Positions 1 to 5,931 of a stretch of 12,317 nt of DNA are shown one piece after another. Numbering within the stretch: the first letter of the stretch is position 1; each line of letters starts with the position of its first letter. The notes under the pieces were generated by a model. That model had not been told where the DNA came from. It made no database searches and worked only from the letters and a program-made list of their open reading frames with translations. Source of the DNA: an uncultured Coriobacteriaceae bacterium (lineage in GTDB: Bacteria > Actinomycetota > Coriobacteriia > Coriobacteriales > Eggerthellaceae); contig CADBQL010000045.1 of the NCBI GenBank assembly GCA_902796815.1, positions 1 through 12,317 on the forward strand, in the 5' to 3' direction. Position numbers and translations under genes: made by a program.

Positions 1-648
1 TCCCATGTTGTACACGATGGCCATTCCGATGCCTATGAGGAAGACGAATGGAGCCAAGAACGTGTCAGTGCAAAAAAGCAAGAGCAAAAGCGAGCAGGCG
101 ACCGCGACAGCAACGTAGAAGGGCTCCTCGTGGTCTGCGATGTTCTTCAGGTCGAGGACGAAAGCGCTCATGCCACTCACGTACACGTTCTCATCAGCCA
201 GGGACCGAATTTGCTCGACGGCGTTCAACGTGCTTTCGGCAGATGTCCCCTCTTCGAAGAATACGGCGATCATCTGGGCATCGCCGTTCTTTAGTTTTGA
301 AAGGTATTCATCTGGAATGGCCTGTTCGGGAATGCGCGAATTCTTCGTCAGCTCCGCATAGCTCAGCGCCGTGGCGACGCTGGGAACGTCTTCGATTTGC
401 TCGGTGAGGTCAGATACCGACTTGTTGTCCAGGCCTTCTGTGACTATAAGGGAAAAAGCCCCCTTGCCGAAATCTTCTTTGAGAATGTCTTGGCCTTTGA
501 CGGTATCGATCTGTTCGGGTAAGTATGTGAGCAGGTCGTAGTTTACGGGCGTATGAAGATAGCCCCATGCCGATGGGATAAGCAACAGTATCGCAATCAC
601 GAGGATTGCTTTCCTCAACTTAACGACCGCGTTTCCGAATGACCTCAT
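1..648 (-). CDS. MMPL/RND-family transporter, N-terminal part (runs off window)
   Basis: The frame is open from an ATG at 648 to the window edge, giving 216 codons with no stop. The protein starts MRSFGNAVVKLRKAIL. It has one membrane segment at about residues 14-30, then a soluble region of about 140 residues. Hydrophobic segments resume at about 176 (FYVAVAVACSLLLL) and near 200 (FVFLIGIGMAIVYNMG). This TM1, large outer loop, TM2-3 plan is typical of MMPL/YdfJ-type RND proteins, which export lipids or drugs using the proton gradient. The family is clear but the substrate cannot be told. A GGAG ribosome site lies 6-7 nt before the ATG. The upstream tetR gene and a palindrome in the promoter suggest TetR control. 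The C-terminal part lies outside the window, so completeness cannot be judged. Confidence 0.85.
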   Translation of the reverse strand, partial: MRSFGNAVVKLRKAILVIAILLLIPSAWGYLHTPVNYDLLTYLPEQIDTVKGQDILKEDFGKGAFSLIVTEGLDNKSVSDLTEQIEDVPSVATALSYAELTKNSRIPEQAIPDEYLSKLKNGDAQMIAVFFEEGTSAESTLNAVEQIRSLADENVYVSGMSAFVLDLKNIADHEEPFYVAVAVACSLLLLLFCTDTFLAPFVFLIGIGMAIVYNMG

Positions 649-688
649 GTGCGAACTCCGAAAAAATACAATATTTAGTGGTATTAGC

Positions 689-726
689 ACATGTTACGTA
701 CGATGTTTAGCGTAAAAAAGTGTCAA
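689..726 (-). promoter_or_regulatory. Promoter of the MMPL gene with candidate TetR operator
   Basis: Reading the minus strand, a perfect -35 box TTGACA occupies 726-721. The -10 region expected 17 nt further on is poor (TCGTAC). It overlaps an 18-bp imperfect palindrome at 689-706 (ACATGTTACGTACGATGT, 7 of 9 positions symmetric). The size and place fit an operator for the TetR-family protein encoded at 991-1545. The -35 match and the palindrome are seen directly; the repressor pairing is inference. Confidence 0.4.
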
Positions 727-903
727 GTACCAATCGATGCCCAATTTTTGTGCACTAAGGTGAAATTGTCCAAAGATTAGCCACGGTTTACATATTTTCT
801 TCAAATGGAAACCCAGACGTATGGCAGGAGGACGGAGCGCGTTATCTGAAGGCGTGCTACAAATCAAGGGCACCATGAACCCCATACGAAACGCCCCGCC
901 CCT

Positions 904-964
904 GAGGCTGTCCAACAATAGCCCAAAAGGGATACTCCCTTTTGGGCTATTGTTGGACAGCCTC
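904..964. repeat. 61-bp perfect hairpin, 29-bp arms, 3-nt loop
   Basis: The left arm at 904-932 (starts GAGGCTGTCCAACAATAGCC) and the right arm at 936-964 are exact reverse complements separated by TAC. The bases CCCT occur directly on both sides (900-903 and 965-968), like a 4-bp target duplication. The hairpin begins 27 nt after the tetR stop on the minus strand but has no T-tract on either side, so it is not a standard intrinsic terminator. It may be a tiny mobile repeat (two transposon ends back to back) or an RNA-stabilising 3' hairpin. The symmetry is certain; the function is not known. Confidence 0.9.
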
Positions 965-990
965 CCCTGCCATGCGCAATTACCTCGGTA

Positions 991-1545
991 TCACGAACGG
1001 CTATTTTCGATTGCGAGCTTCACCATGCCGTCGAGCAGGCGCGTGCCGTTGTCAATCAGGCTTTCAACATCTCGGGGAAGGCCTTCGCGCAAGATGTTGA
1101 TGATCGCGCCCTCCATCATGCTTGCGAGCAGGAATACGAGATCCTCGAAATCCTGCTCGCTAAGCAATTCCTCGCCACATTGGCCCTTCACGTATCGAGT
1201 CATGTAAATCGATGCCGATCTGTAGAGGTAGTTCGTAAGCGTATCGCGGCTCACCGAGTTGTAAATATGGTAAATCGCCTTGCGGTTGTCGATGGCGAAG
1301 CGCGATGCTTCCATGAAACCTTGCCGCATGGTCGAAACATCTCGCACATCAGCGAGCATGCGCTCCTCTTCGATGGCGAAAAGGTTCTCGAGCAAGTCGT
1401 ACACATCATGGTAGTGGTAGTAGAACGTGTTTCGGCTGATGCCGCACCTGGTTGTGATTTCGCGCACGGTTATCTTGTCAAGGGGCTGCTCGGCGAGCAG
1501 TTGCATAATCGCTATCTGTATCGCCTGCTCGGTAAGGTGCGACAT
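991..1545 (-). CDS. TetR/AcrR-family transcriptional regulator
   Basis: A 184-residue protein starting MSHLTEQAIQ. Its N-terminal helix-turn-helix spans about residues 5-55 and includes KITVREITTRCGISRNTFYY, the usual TetR core, followed by HYHDVYDLLENLF. The rest is the all-helical ligand and dimer domain. I chose the ATG at 1545 because GGGTGGGG lies 6 nt before it; a GTG at 1557 in the same frame lacks a site. It starts 14 nt after the pyrC stop, so it can be co-transcribed with the pyr operon. Its likely target is the MMPL transporter gene that follows on the same strand, whose promoter has a matching-size palindrome. The ligand is unknown. Note that the pyrC amber lies upstream and could reduce its expression through polarity. 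Confidence 0.88.
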   Translation of the reverse strand: MSHLTEQAIQIAIMQLLAEQPLDKITVREITTRCGISRNTFYYHYHDVYDLLENLFAIEEERMLADVRDVSTMRQGFMEASRFAIDNRKAIYHIYNSVSRDTLTNYLYRSASIYMTRYVKGQCGEELLSEQDFEDLVFLLASMMEGAIINILREGLPRDVESLIDNGTRLLDGMVKLAIENSRS

Positions 1546-1559
1546 AAAACACCCCACCC

Positions 1560-2867
1560 TTAGAGATGAATCGGCTCGTCGGTGATGGCTCCGTCTTCCA
1601 TGGTGGCGTAACCGCCAACATACACATCCGTCGCCCTACCCGTTATTGTCCAGCCTATGAAACCGCAGTTTATCGCTTTAGATTCGAAATCCGACTCCTC
1701 GACCGTCCACGTAAGCTCCGGGTCAATGATGGTCAAATCAGCTCGGCAGCCCGGCTCGATCGCCACGCGCTCGATGCCGATGATGCGCCGCGGGTTTATG
1801 CTCATGAGCTCGACCATACGCTCCCATGTGATCTTGCCAGGACGAACGAGCTGGTCAACAACGAGACCGACGCTCGTCTCGATGCCCGTCATGCCGAACG
1901 GAGCGAGTTCGAACTCGCGCGCCTTCTCGTGATCGGCATGCGGGGCATGGTCAGTCACGATGCAATCGACCGTGCCGTCGATAACGCCGTCTATCACGGC
2001 CTGAGCATCGGCTGCCGTGCGCAGCGGAGGGTTGACCTTGAAATTCGTGTTGTAATCGTCGCCGATGCACTCTTCGGTCTAGAACATGTGGTGAGGGGTG
2101 ACCTCGCACGTGACCCGCGCCCCATCGGCTCTTCCACGACGCACGAGATCGAGCCCATGGGCGGACGAGAGATGCTGGATGTGTATCGGGCAACCCGTGA
2201 GCTTGGAAAGCTCGATGTCGCGGCCGATCTGGATCTCTTCGCCTGCCGTCGGCCAGCCCTGCAATCCGAGCAGGGTCGAAGTAGCGCCTTCGTTTATCTG
2301 GCCGGTACCTACGAGGCCTTCGTCTTGGCAATGGCTGCTCACGGCCTTGCCGAACTGCACGGCGTAGTCCATCACACGCCGCATCATACCCGAATCCTGC
2401 ACGCCGCGCCCGTCATCGGTGAACATGACGGCACCATGCGCGACCATGTCGCCCATCTCGGCAAGGGCTTCGCCTTTTTCGCCCTTCGTGCAGGCGCCCG
2501 AAACGTGCACGCGGCACTTCCCCACCTTGGCGGCCTTCGAGCGCACGTATTCGACGATTGCACCCGTATCGATGATGGGATTCGTGTTGGGCATGCAGCA
2601 CACGTCGGTAAAACCTCCATGCGCCGCCGCACGCGTGCCTGATTCGATATCCTCCTTGTATTCCTGGCCTGGATCGCGCAGGTGAACGTGAATATCAACG
2701 AGACCTGGCACGACGATCTTGCCGCCCAAGTCGCGCTCGACTCCCTTCGCCATCGTCAGGTCATGCCCAACTTCTACGATCACGCCGTCGCGTATCAGTA
2801 TTTCGCACGTTTCATTCAAGCCCACTTGCGGATCGATCACATGGGCGTTCTTTAACAGCAATGCCAT
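1560..2867 (-). pseudogene. pyrC: Dihydroorotase (PyrC) with in-frame amber at codon 263
   Basis: Class I dihydroorotase, which closes N-carbamoyl-aspartate to dihydroorotate in the third step of UMP synthesis. The full frame of 436 codons fits the family's usual 420-440 residues. The metal site motif DIHVHLRDPGQ (H60, H62) is present, as are FTDDGRG, HCQDEGL, HLSSAH and the late catalytic TDHAPHADHEK (D306). Codon 263 (2079-2081) is TAG, between TPHHMF and TEECIGDDYNTNFKVNPPL. The frame continues without shift and stays well conserved to the TAA at 1560. Homologues usually have Leu at that place, so TTG to TAG by one base would explain it. Residues 1-262 alone would lack D306 and should be inactive. 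The start ATG follows AGGAGG by 7 nt. It may be a recent nonsense mutation, a suppressed gene or a sequence error; gene identity is near certain. Confidence 0.93.
2079..2081 (-). other. In-frame TAG (amber) codon within pyrC
   Basis: The plus strand reads CTA here, giving TAG on the coding strand in the context TTC TAG ACC. It is the only break in an otherwise open 436-codon frame. At least six other genes in the window end in TAG (pyrR, the barnase and barstar genes, the oxidoreductase alpha subunit, the P-loop ATPase and the XRE regulator), so TAG is an ordinary stop in this genome. Confidence 0.97.
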
Positions 2868-2928
2868 CTCTTCCTCCTAGAAATGCCGATTCATTTTGCC
2901 TTGGGAAAGAATCGACTCGTTCGACTCA

Positions 2929-3867
2929 TCACATGCCCTCTTCGGTACCGCCGAGCAGCAGGTAAAGCGCCGCCATGCGCACGAGCACGCCGGCATAGAC
3001 CTGGTCGAGGATGACCGAGCGCGTCGGATGGTCTGCCATGAACGCATCGAGCTCGACTCCACGGTTGATAGGCCCCGGATGGCATATGATCGCATCGGGT
3101 CGCAGCAGCTTGTCGCGCTGCTCGTTGAGCCCGAACAGCATGCTGTATTCACGCAGGCTCGGGAAAGGAGCACCTTCGAGTCGCTCCTGCTGGATGCGCA
3201 GCATGTACACGACATCGAGTTCCGGAAGCGCCTCGTCGAGGTTGCTCGTCACAGCGTCGGCGCCGAGCACGGCCGGCACGGGCGGCAAAAGCGTGGCAGG
3301 CGCGATGAGCGTCACATGAGCGCCCATCGTCTTGAGCGCAGGCACGAGCGAGCCACACACGCGCGAGTGGTTGATGTCACCGACGATGCCGACGTTAAGG
3401 CCTTCGATCGTTCCCTTGTGCTCGCGGATGGAATACAGGTCGAGCAATGCCTGCGTCGGGTGCTGGTGCTTGCCGTCGCCGGCATCGATGACCGAAACGC
3501 CCGATTTCTGGGCGACCTTTCGCGGCACGCCGGCGTGCTTGTCGCGCACGACGATCATATCAATTTTGTAGGAGCACAACGTCTCGACTGTGTCATCGAG
3601 GCTTTCGCCCTTCACCGTGCTTGTCGAACTTCCTCCGAAGTTCAGAGTATCGCAACTCAGGCGCTTTTCGGCGATCTCGAACGAGCTGCGCGTACGGGTC
3701 GATGGCTCGTTGAACATGTTGACGACCGTAAATCCCTTGAGTACGGGAACCTTCTTGATACGCCGCTCGTTGATGGCCTTGAAACGTTCGGCCGTGTCGA
3801 GCAGGAGCGTGAGGTCTTCGGCGGAGTATTCGCGAATATCGATGAGATGCTTGTGATTGAACGCCAT
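2929..3867 (-). CDS. pyrB: Aspartate carbamoyltransferase catalytic chain
   Basis: A 312-residue ATCase, which joins carbamoyl phosphate and aspartate to form N-carbamoyl-aspartate, the committed step of pyrimidine synthesis in the cytosol. The carbamoyl-phosphate loop STRTRSSFE is at residues 56-64 and the mobile-loop Lys is K86 (STVKGES). HPTQ is at 136-139 and PGPINRGVE at 264-272. The length is normal for PyrB. Start: the ATG at 3867, with GGAGG lying inside the end of pyrR; the pyrR TAG ends 2 nt before this ATG, so translation is probably coupled. The gap to pyrC is 61 nt. No PyrI regulatory chain gene is visible, in line with PyrR-type control of the operon. Confidence 0.97.
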   Translation of the reverse strand: MAFNHKHLIDIREYSAEDLTLLLDTAERFKAINERRIKKVPVLKGFTVVNMFNEPSTRTRSSFEIAEKRLSCDTLNFGGSSTSTVKGESLDDTVETLCSYKIDMIVVRDKHAGVPRKVAQKSGVSVIDAGDGKHQHPTQALLDLYSIREHKGTIEGLNVGIVGDINHSRVCGSLVPALKTMGAHVTLIAPATLLPPVPAVLGADAVTSNLDEALPELDVVYMLRIQQERLEGAPFPSLREYSMLFGLNEQRDKLLRPDAIICHPGPINRGVELDAFMADHPTRSVILDQVYAGVLVRMAALYLLLGGTEEGM

Positions 3868-3869
3868 GG

Positions 3870-4457
3870 CTATTCACCTCCGAGCGGGGCCGAGCCAGCG
3901 CGCTTCCCAGCCTCGATTGCGAGAATCTCGACTTCCGATTTCCCGTCGGTTTCCTCGAGAAAGAGCCTGACGTTTTCCTCTTTGGACGAAGGCACGTTCT
4001 TTCCTACGTAATCGGCACGAATCGGCAGCTGACGATGCCCTCGGTCGATAAGGACCGCAAGCTGAACCGTTTCGGGACGCCCTATGTCCATGAGCGCGTC
4101 GAGCGCCGCGCGGATCGTGCGGCCTGTGTAGAGCACGTCGTCGACGAGGACGATGTTGAGACCGTCGATGTCGAACAGGATGTCAGTCGAATGCACCTCC
4201 GGCGAAACGTAGGTCGCAAAATCATCGCGGTAGAAGCTTATGTCGAGCTTGCCGAGCGGCACTTCCACCCCTTCGATTTCCTTGATTTTTTCGGCTAGAC
4301 GCTTGGCGAGCAGATCGCCGCGCGTCACGATGCCGACGATCGCGACGTTTTGCGCCCCCTTGTTTTTCTCCAGGATCTGATGCGCGATGCGGGTGAGCGA
4401 GCGCTCGATCCCTTCGGCATCCATGACGATCGACTTGATAGTTCCGGTATCTGTCAT
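3870..4457 (-). CDS. pyrR: PyrR pyrimidine operon attenuator / uracil phosphoribosyltransferase
   Basis: A 195-residue PyrR, first gene of the pyr operon. PyrR binds a loop in the leader RNA when UMP is high and so favours the terminator; many family members also have uracil phosphoribosyltransferase activity. The PRPP-binding signature VDDVLYTGRT is at residues 105-114. SFYRDD (about 74-79) and the late ILIDRGHRQLP-type stretch (here AVLIDRGHRQLPIRADYVGK) are also typical. I chose the ATG at 4457 because GGAGGG sits 4 nt upstream and the protein then has PyrR length; the frame stays open upstream to 4709 but that part is leader RNA. It ends in TAG just before pyrB. A matching attenuator lies at 4538-4648, which strongly supports the call. 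Confidence 0.97.
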   Translation of the reverse strand: MTDTGTIKSIVMDAEGIERSLTRIAHQILEKNKGAQNVAIVGIVTRGDLLAKRLAEKIKEIEGVEVPLGKLDISFYRDDFATYVSPEVHSTDILFDIDGLNIVLVDDVLYTGRTIRAALDALMDIGRPETVQLAVLIDRGHRQLPIRADYVGKNVPSSKEENVRLFLEETDGKSEVEILAIEAGKRAGSAPLGGE

Positions 4458-4537
4458 ACACCCTCCAATCTGCTTTGCGCAACCGCGAGGGAAGCGCCGT
4501 GTATGCACAGACAGACGCACGTTGCCGGCGATGGCGC

Positions 4538-4576
4538 AAAAAAAGCCCGCATCGCAGGCAAAGATCAGATGCGGGC
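4538..4576 (-). terminator. Attenuator terminator in the pyr leader
   Basis: On the minus strand, GCCCGCATC (4576-4568) pairs with GATGCGGGC (4553-4545) over a 13-nt loop and is followed by seven T (4544-4538). It is a textbook intrinsic terminator about 80 nt before the pyrR start, so it must be bypassed for the operon to be expressed. Confidence 0.93.
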
Positions 4577-4615
4577 GTTGAAATTTATTGCACGTTGATG
4601 AGCGCCACTCATCTG
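4566..4615 (-). promoter_or_regulatory. Antiterminator of the pyr attenuator
   Basis: CAGATGAGTGGCG (4615-4603) can pair with CGCCCGCATCTG (4577-4566): CAGATG with CATCTG and GGCG with CGCC. The second strand takes up the 5' arm of the terminator (4576-4568), so the two structures exclude each other. This fits the standard switch in which the antiterminator forms when PyrR is not bound. The pairing is read from the sequence; the switching is inference from the family. Confidence 0.75.
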
Positions 4616-4648
4616 CCTTGCCGGTCTCTCTGTACCGCCTTAAAGGAC
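4615..4648 (-). promoter_or_regulatory. PyrR-binding RNA loop (anti-antiterminator)
   Basis: The leader RNA contains GUCCUUUAAGGCGGU, then the loop CAGAGAG, then ACC and GGCAAGGC. Pairing of CCUU with AAGG and of GGU with ACC presents CAGAGAG at the tip, which matches the CNGNGAG loop known from PyrR-binding sites of Bacillus and relatives. It lies just 5' of the antiterminator and shares one base with it. Confidence 0.85.
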
Positions 4649-4674
4649 TTGTGACATCATACACCATTGCACGG

Positions 4675-4707
4675 GAATGAGTTTCGCCCCAGGGGCATGA
4701 CTCATTC
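4675..4707. repeat. Intergenic palindrome, copy A (GAATGAGT...ACTCATTC)
   Basis: GAATGAGT at 4675-4682 and ACTCATTC at 4700-4707 are exact reverse complements, with a GCCCC/GGGGC pair inside. The same outer sequence occurs at 11464-11498, and the GC core recurs at 12295-12317. It is therefore a dispersed element. Here it would lie at the 5' end of the pyr transcript. Confidence 0.8.
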
Positions 4708-4735
4708 AAAATATGTTACAGTCGCACAGACGCAA
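4708..4735 (-). promoter_or_regulatory. Candidate promoter of the pyr operon
   Basis: On the minus strand, TTGCGT (4735-4730) and TATTTT (4713-4708) are spaced by 16 nt. The match is only moderate. It would start transcription near 4701, inside the palindrome at 4675-4707, and give a leader of about 245 nt holding the PyrR attenuator. Confidence 0.35.
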
Positions 4736-4745
4736 GTATGTTCAC

Positions 4746-4751
4746 GATAAT
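4746..4751 (+). promoter_or_regulatory. Candidate -10 box for the ribonuclease gene
   Basis: GATAAT lies 17 nt before the ATG at 4769. The expected -35 place (about 4722-4728) has only a poor match (TCGCAC). It is back to back with the candidate pyr promoter, so the two would fire from the same 70-bp region. Confidence 0.3.
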
Positions 4752-4768
4752 GATTGTTGAGTGGCCCT

Positions 4769-5533
4769 ATGAAAAAGATCGTTCGCTTTTCTTGCCTATT
4801 CCTCATCACCATGCTGTTGGCCTTCGCGTTTAGCGCATGCGGTGGCTCCAAAGCCGAGCAATCGGATGCGCATGCGGCAACTCCAGCCTCAAGCAATGCG
4901 GCGCAGCATACCGACGAATACGATGCGGGATACGACGCAGGTTATGAAGCCGGCTACGATGCCGGATACGCCGCTGGGCGCAAGGCCCGCAGCGACGCAA
5001 GTCAAAGCTCTGCGAACTCGAGTGGCAATGCTGGAGACGACGATGGAGAAAGCTCGTCATACGCTGGATCGAACAGCGCTTCTGGTAGCTCGAATGCTAA
5101 CGCAGGCGCTTCTGCCAAAGTCAATGAAAACGATGACTCGTATGCGCAATCCCACCTCAACGGAGACGATTACGCAACGCCCAACATCACGGTCGAAAAA
5201 AACGGCACCTACACCGATAAGGACCACGTGGCGCTCTACATCCACAAATTCGGCACCGTCCCGTCGAACTACGTGACCAAATCCAAAGCGCGCAAGGCCG
5301 GTTGGGTGAACACGAAGGGCAACCTGTGGGACGTGCTGCCGGGCAAGAGCATTGGCGGCGGTGGTTTTTCGAACGACGACAACACGATGCCCGATGCACC
5401 AGGACGGGAATGGTTCGAATGCGATATCGACTACGAGGGCGGATTCCGCAACGCCAAGCGGCTCGTCTATTCCGACGACGGGCTCATCTACTACACGGAC
5501 GACCATTACAAGACGTTCACGCGTCTGTACTAG
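4769..5533 (+). CDS. Barnase-family ribonuclease, lipid-anchored, with DAGY repeats
   Basis: A 254-residue protein. Residues 1-23 form a lipoprotein signal peptide ending in FSAC, with C24 the lipidated cysteine. Residues 51-70 are tandem YDAGY-type repeats (DAGY, DAGY, EAGY, DAGY, AAG). About 71-145 is a Ser/Ala/Asn/Asp-rich linker. About 146-254 is a full barnase-type guanyl-preferring RNase domain, aligning without gaps to barnase as I remember it (residue n to n+144). K27, E73, R83, R87 and H102 correspond to K171, E217, R227, R231 and H246, so it should be active. The ATG at 4769 is preferred because it begins the signal peptide; its ribosome site (GAGTGG) is weak. A TTG at 4754 is in frame but less likely. 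The barstar gene follows by 22 nt. Probable role: an exported RNase toxin held on the cell surface. Anchoring and repeats are unlike Bacillus barnase. Confidence 0.93.
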   Translation: MKKIVRFSCLFLITMLLAFAFSACGGSKAEQSDAHAATPASSNAAQHTDEYDAGYDAGYEAGYDAGYAAGRKARSDASQSSANSSGNAGDDDGESSSYAGSNSASGSSNANAGASAKVNENDDSYAQSHLNGDDYATPNITVEKNGTYTDKDHVALYIHKFGTVPSNYVTKSKARKAGWVNTKGNLWDVLPGKSIGGGGFSNDDNTMPDAPGREWFECDIDYEGGFRNAKRLVYSDDGLIYYTDDHYKTFTRLY

Positions 5534-5555
5534 AACGCTAAGAGGTGCTGTTCAT

Positions 5556-5849
5556 ATGAGCGATTTAGAAGCGAAAAGCGTACGCATCATCGGCCCGCGC
5601 TGCGCAACCCAGGAAGACCTGCACGCCTATCTGCAGAAGAAGCTCGATTTGCCCGACTACTACGGCGGCAATCTTTCGGCTCTGGCCGATTGCCTTTCGG
5701 AAATGGGCGAGCCAGTCCACATCACGATCTGCATCAACGAAGATGACCTCGAACCCGGCATGCAAGCCTACATGATGCGTTTCGTGCAGGTCTGCGCTCG
5801 CGAATCTTTCGTCAACGAGAACCTGAGCCTGACCATCGAGCACTGGTAG
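5556..5849 (+). CDS. Barstar-family ribonuclease inhibitor
   Basis: A 97-residue cytosolic immunity protein, expected to bind and block the ribonuclease encoded 22 nt upstream. The barstar core is plain: DLHAYLQKKLDLPDYYGGNL followed by SALADCL (residues 21-47), like barstar LPEYYGENLDALWDCL. Y29 and the key D39 of barstar correspond to Y35 and D45. D35, W38 and E76 are replaced by S41, A44 and (less surely aligned) Q70. AAGAGGTG, 9 nt before the ATG at 5556, is a good ribosome site. The length is close to barstar (about 90). It ends in TAG, followed by a terminator hairpin. The linkage to a barnase makes the assignment firm. Confidence 0.93.
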   Translation: MSDLEAKSVRIIGPRCATQEDLHAYLQKKLDLPDYYGGNLSALADCLSEMGEPVHITICINEDDLEPGMQAYMMRFVQVCARESFVNENLSLTIEHW

Positions 5850-5854
5850 CCTCG

Positions 5855-5886
5855 AAAAAAAGGCCGGGAATCTATTCCCGGCCTTT
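5855..5886. terminator. Two-way terminator between barstar and the oxidoreductase operon
   Basis: AAAGGCCGGGAA (5859-5870) and TTCCCGGCCTTT (5875-5886) are perfect complements around a 4-nt loop. On the minus strand the stem runs into seven T (from 5861 to 5855), a strong terminator for the gamma-subunit end of the leftward operon. On the plus strand only three T follow, so it is a weaker end for the ribonuclease cassette. Confidence 0.92.
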
Positions 5887-5931
5887 CACAACCATCATCA
5901 GGCTTAGCAGGATAACCCCGAAGCGTTTCCC

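Larger units (their letters stand above)
649..990. other. Gap between tetR and the MMPL gene
   Basis: These 342 bases hold no convincing gene. Short open frames at 694-918 (minus) and 821-1207 (plus) lack a ribosome site and resemble no family I know. The content is the MMPL promoter region (689-726), an AT-rich stretch to about 810, and the long hairpin at 904-964. Confidence 0.6.

Noticed and set aside
694..918. Minus-strand open frame of 74 codons in the tetR-MMPL gap
   Set aside because: It overlaps the MMPL promoter and half of the long hairpin, has no ribosome site and resembles nothing known.
904..964. Long hairpin as a standard intrinsic terminator
   Set aside because: Neither side has a run of T; the minus strand continues with AGGGGCGGGG.
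821..1207. Plus-strand open frame of 128 codons
   Set aside because: It runs through the hairpin and antisense to tetR. The tetR frame is clearly the real one.
2079..2081. Pyrrolysine or general TAG reassignment in pyrC
   Set aside because: At least six neighbouring genes end in TAG, and the site is one where Leu is expected rather than a special residue.
1566..2642. Plus-strand 358-codon open frame opposite pyrC
   Set aside because: It is a shadow of the pyrC codon pattern, rich in Arg/His/Ala, without a ribosome site or family resemblance. The same holds for the long plus-strand frames opposite pyrB, the oxidoreductase and the synthetase.
4458..4709. Longer PyrR protein starting near 4709
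   Set aside because: The extra 84 residues would be encoded by the attenuator leader itself, and the ATG at 4457 has a good ribosome site and gives normal length.
4919..4980. DAGY repeats as a Yae1-like or other enzyme domain
   Set aside because: The run is only about 20 residues, low in complexity and set in a linker. It is better described as a short repeat of unknown role.
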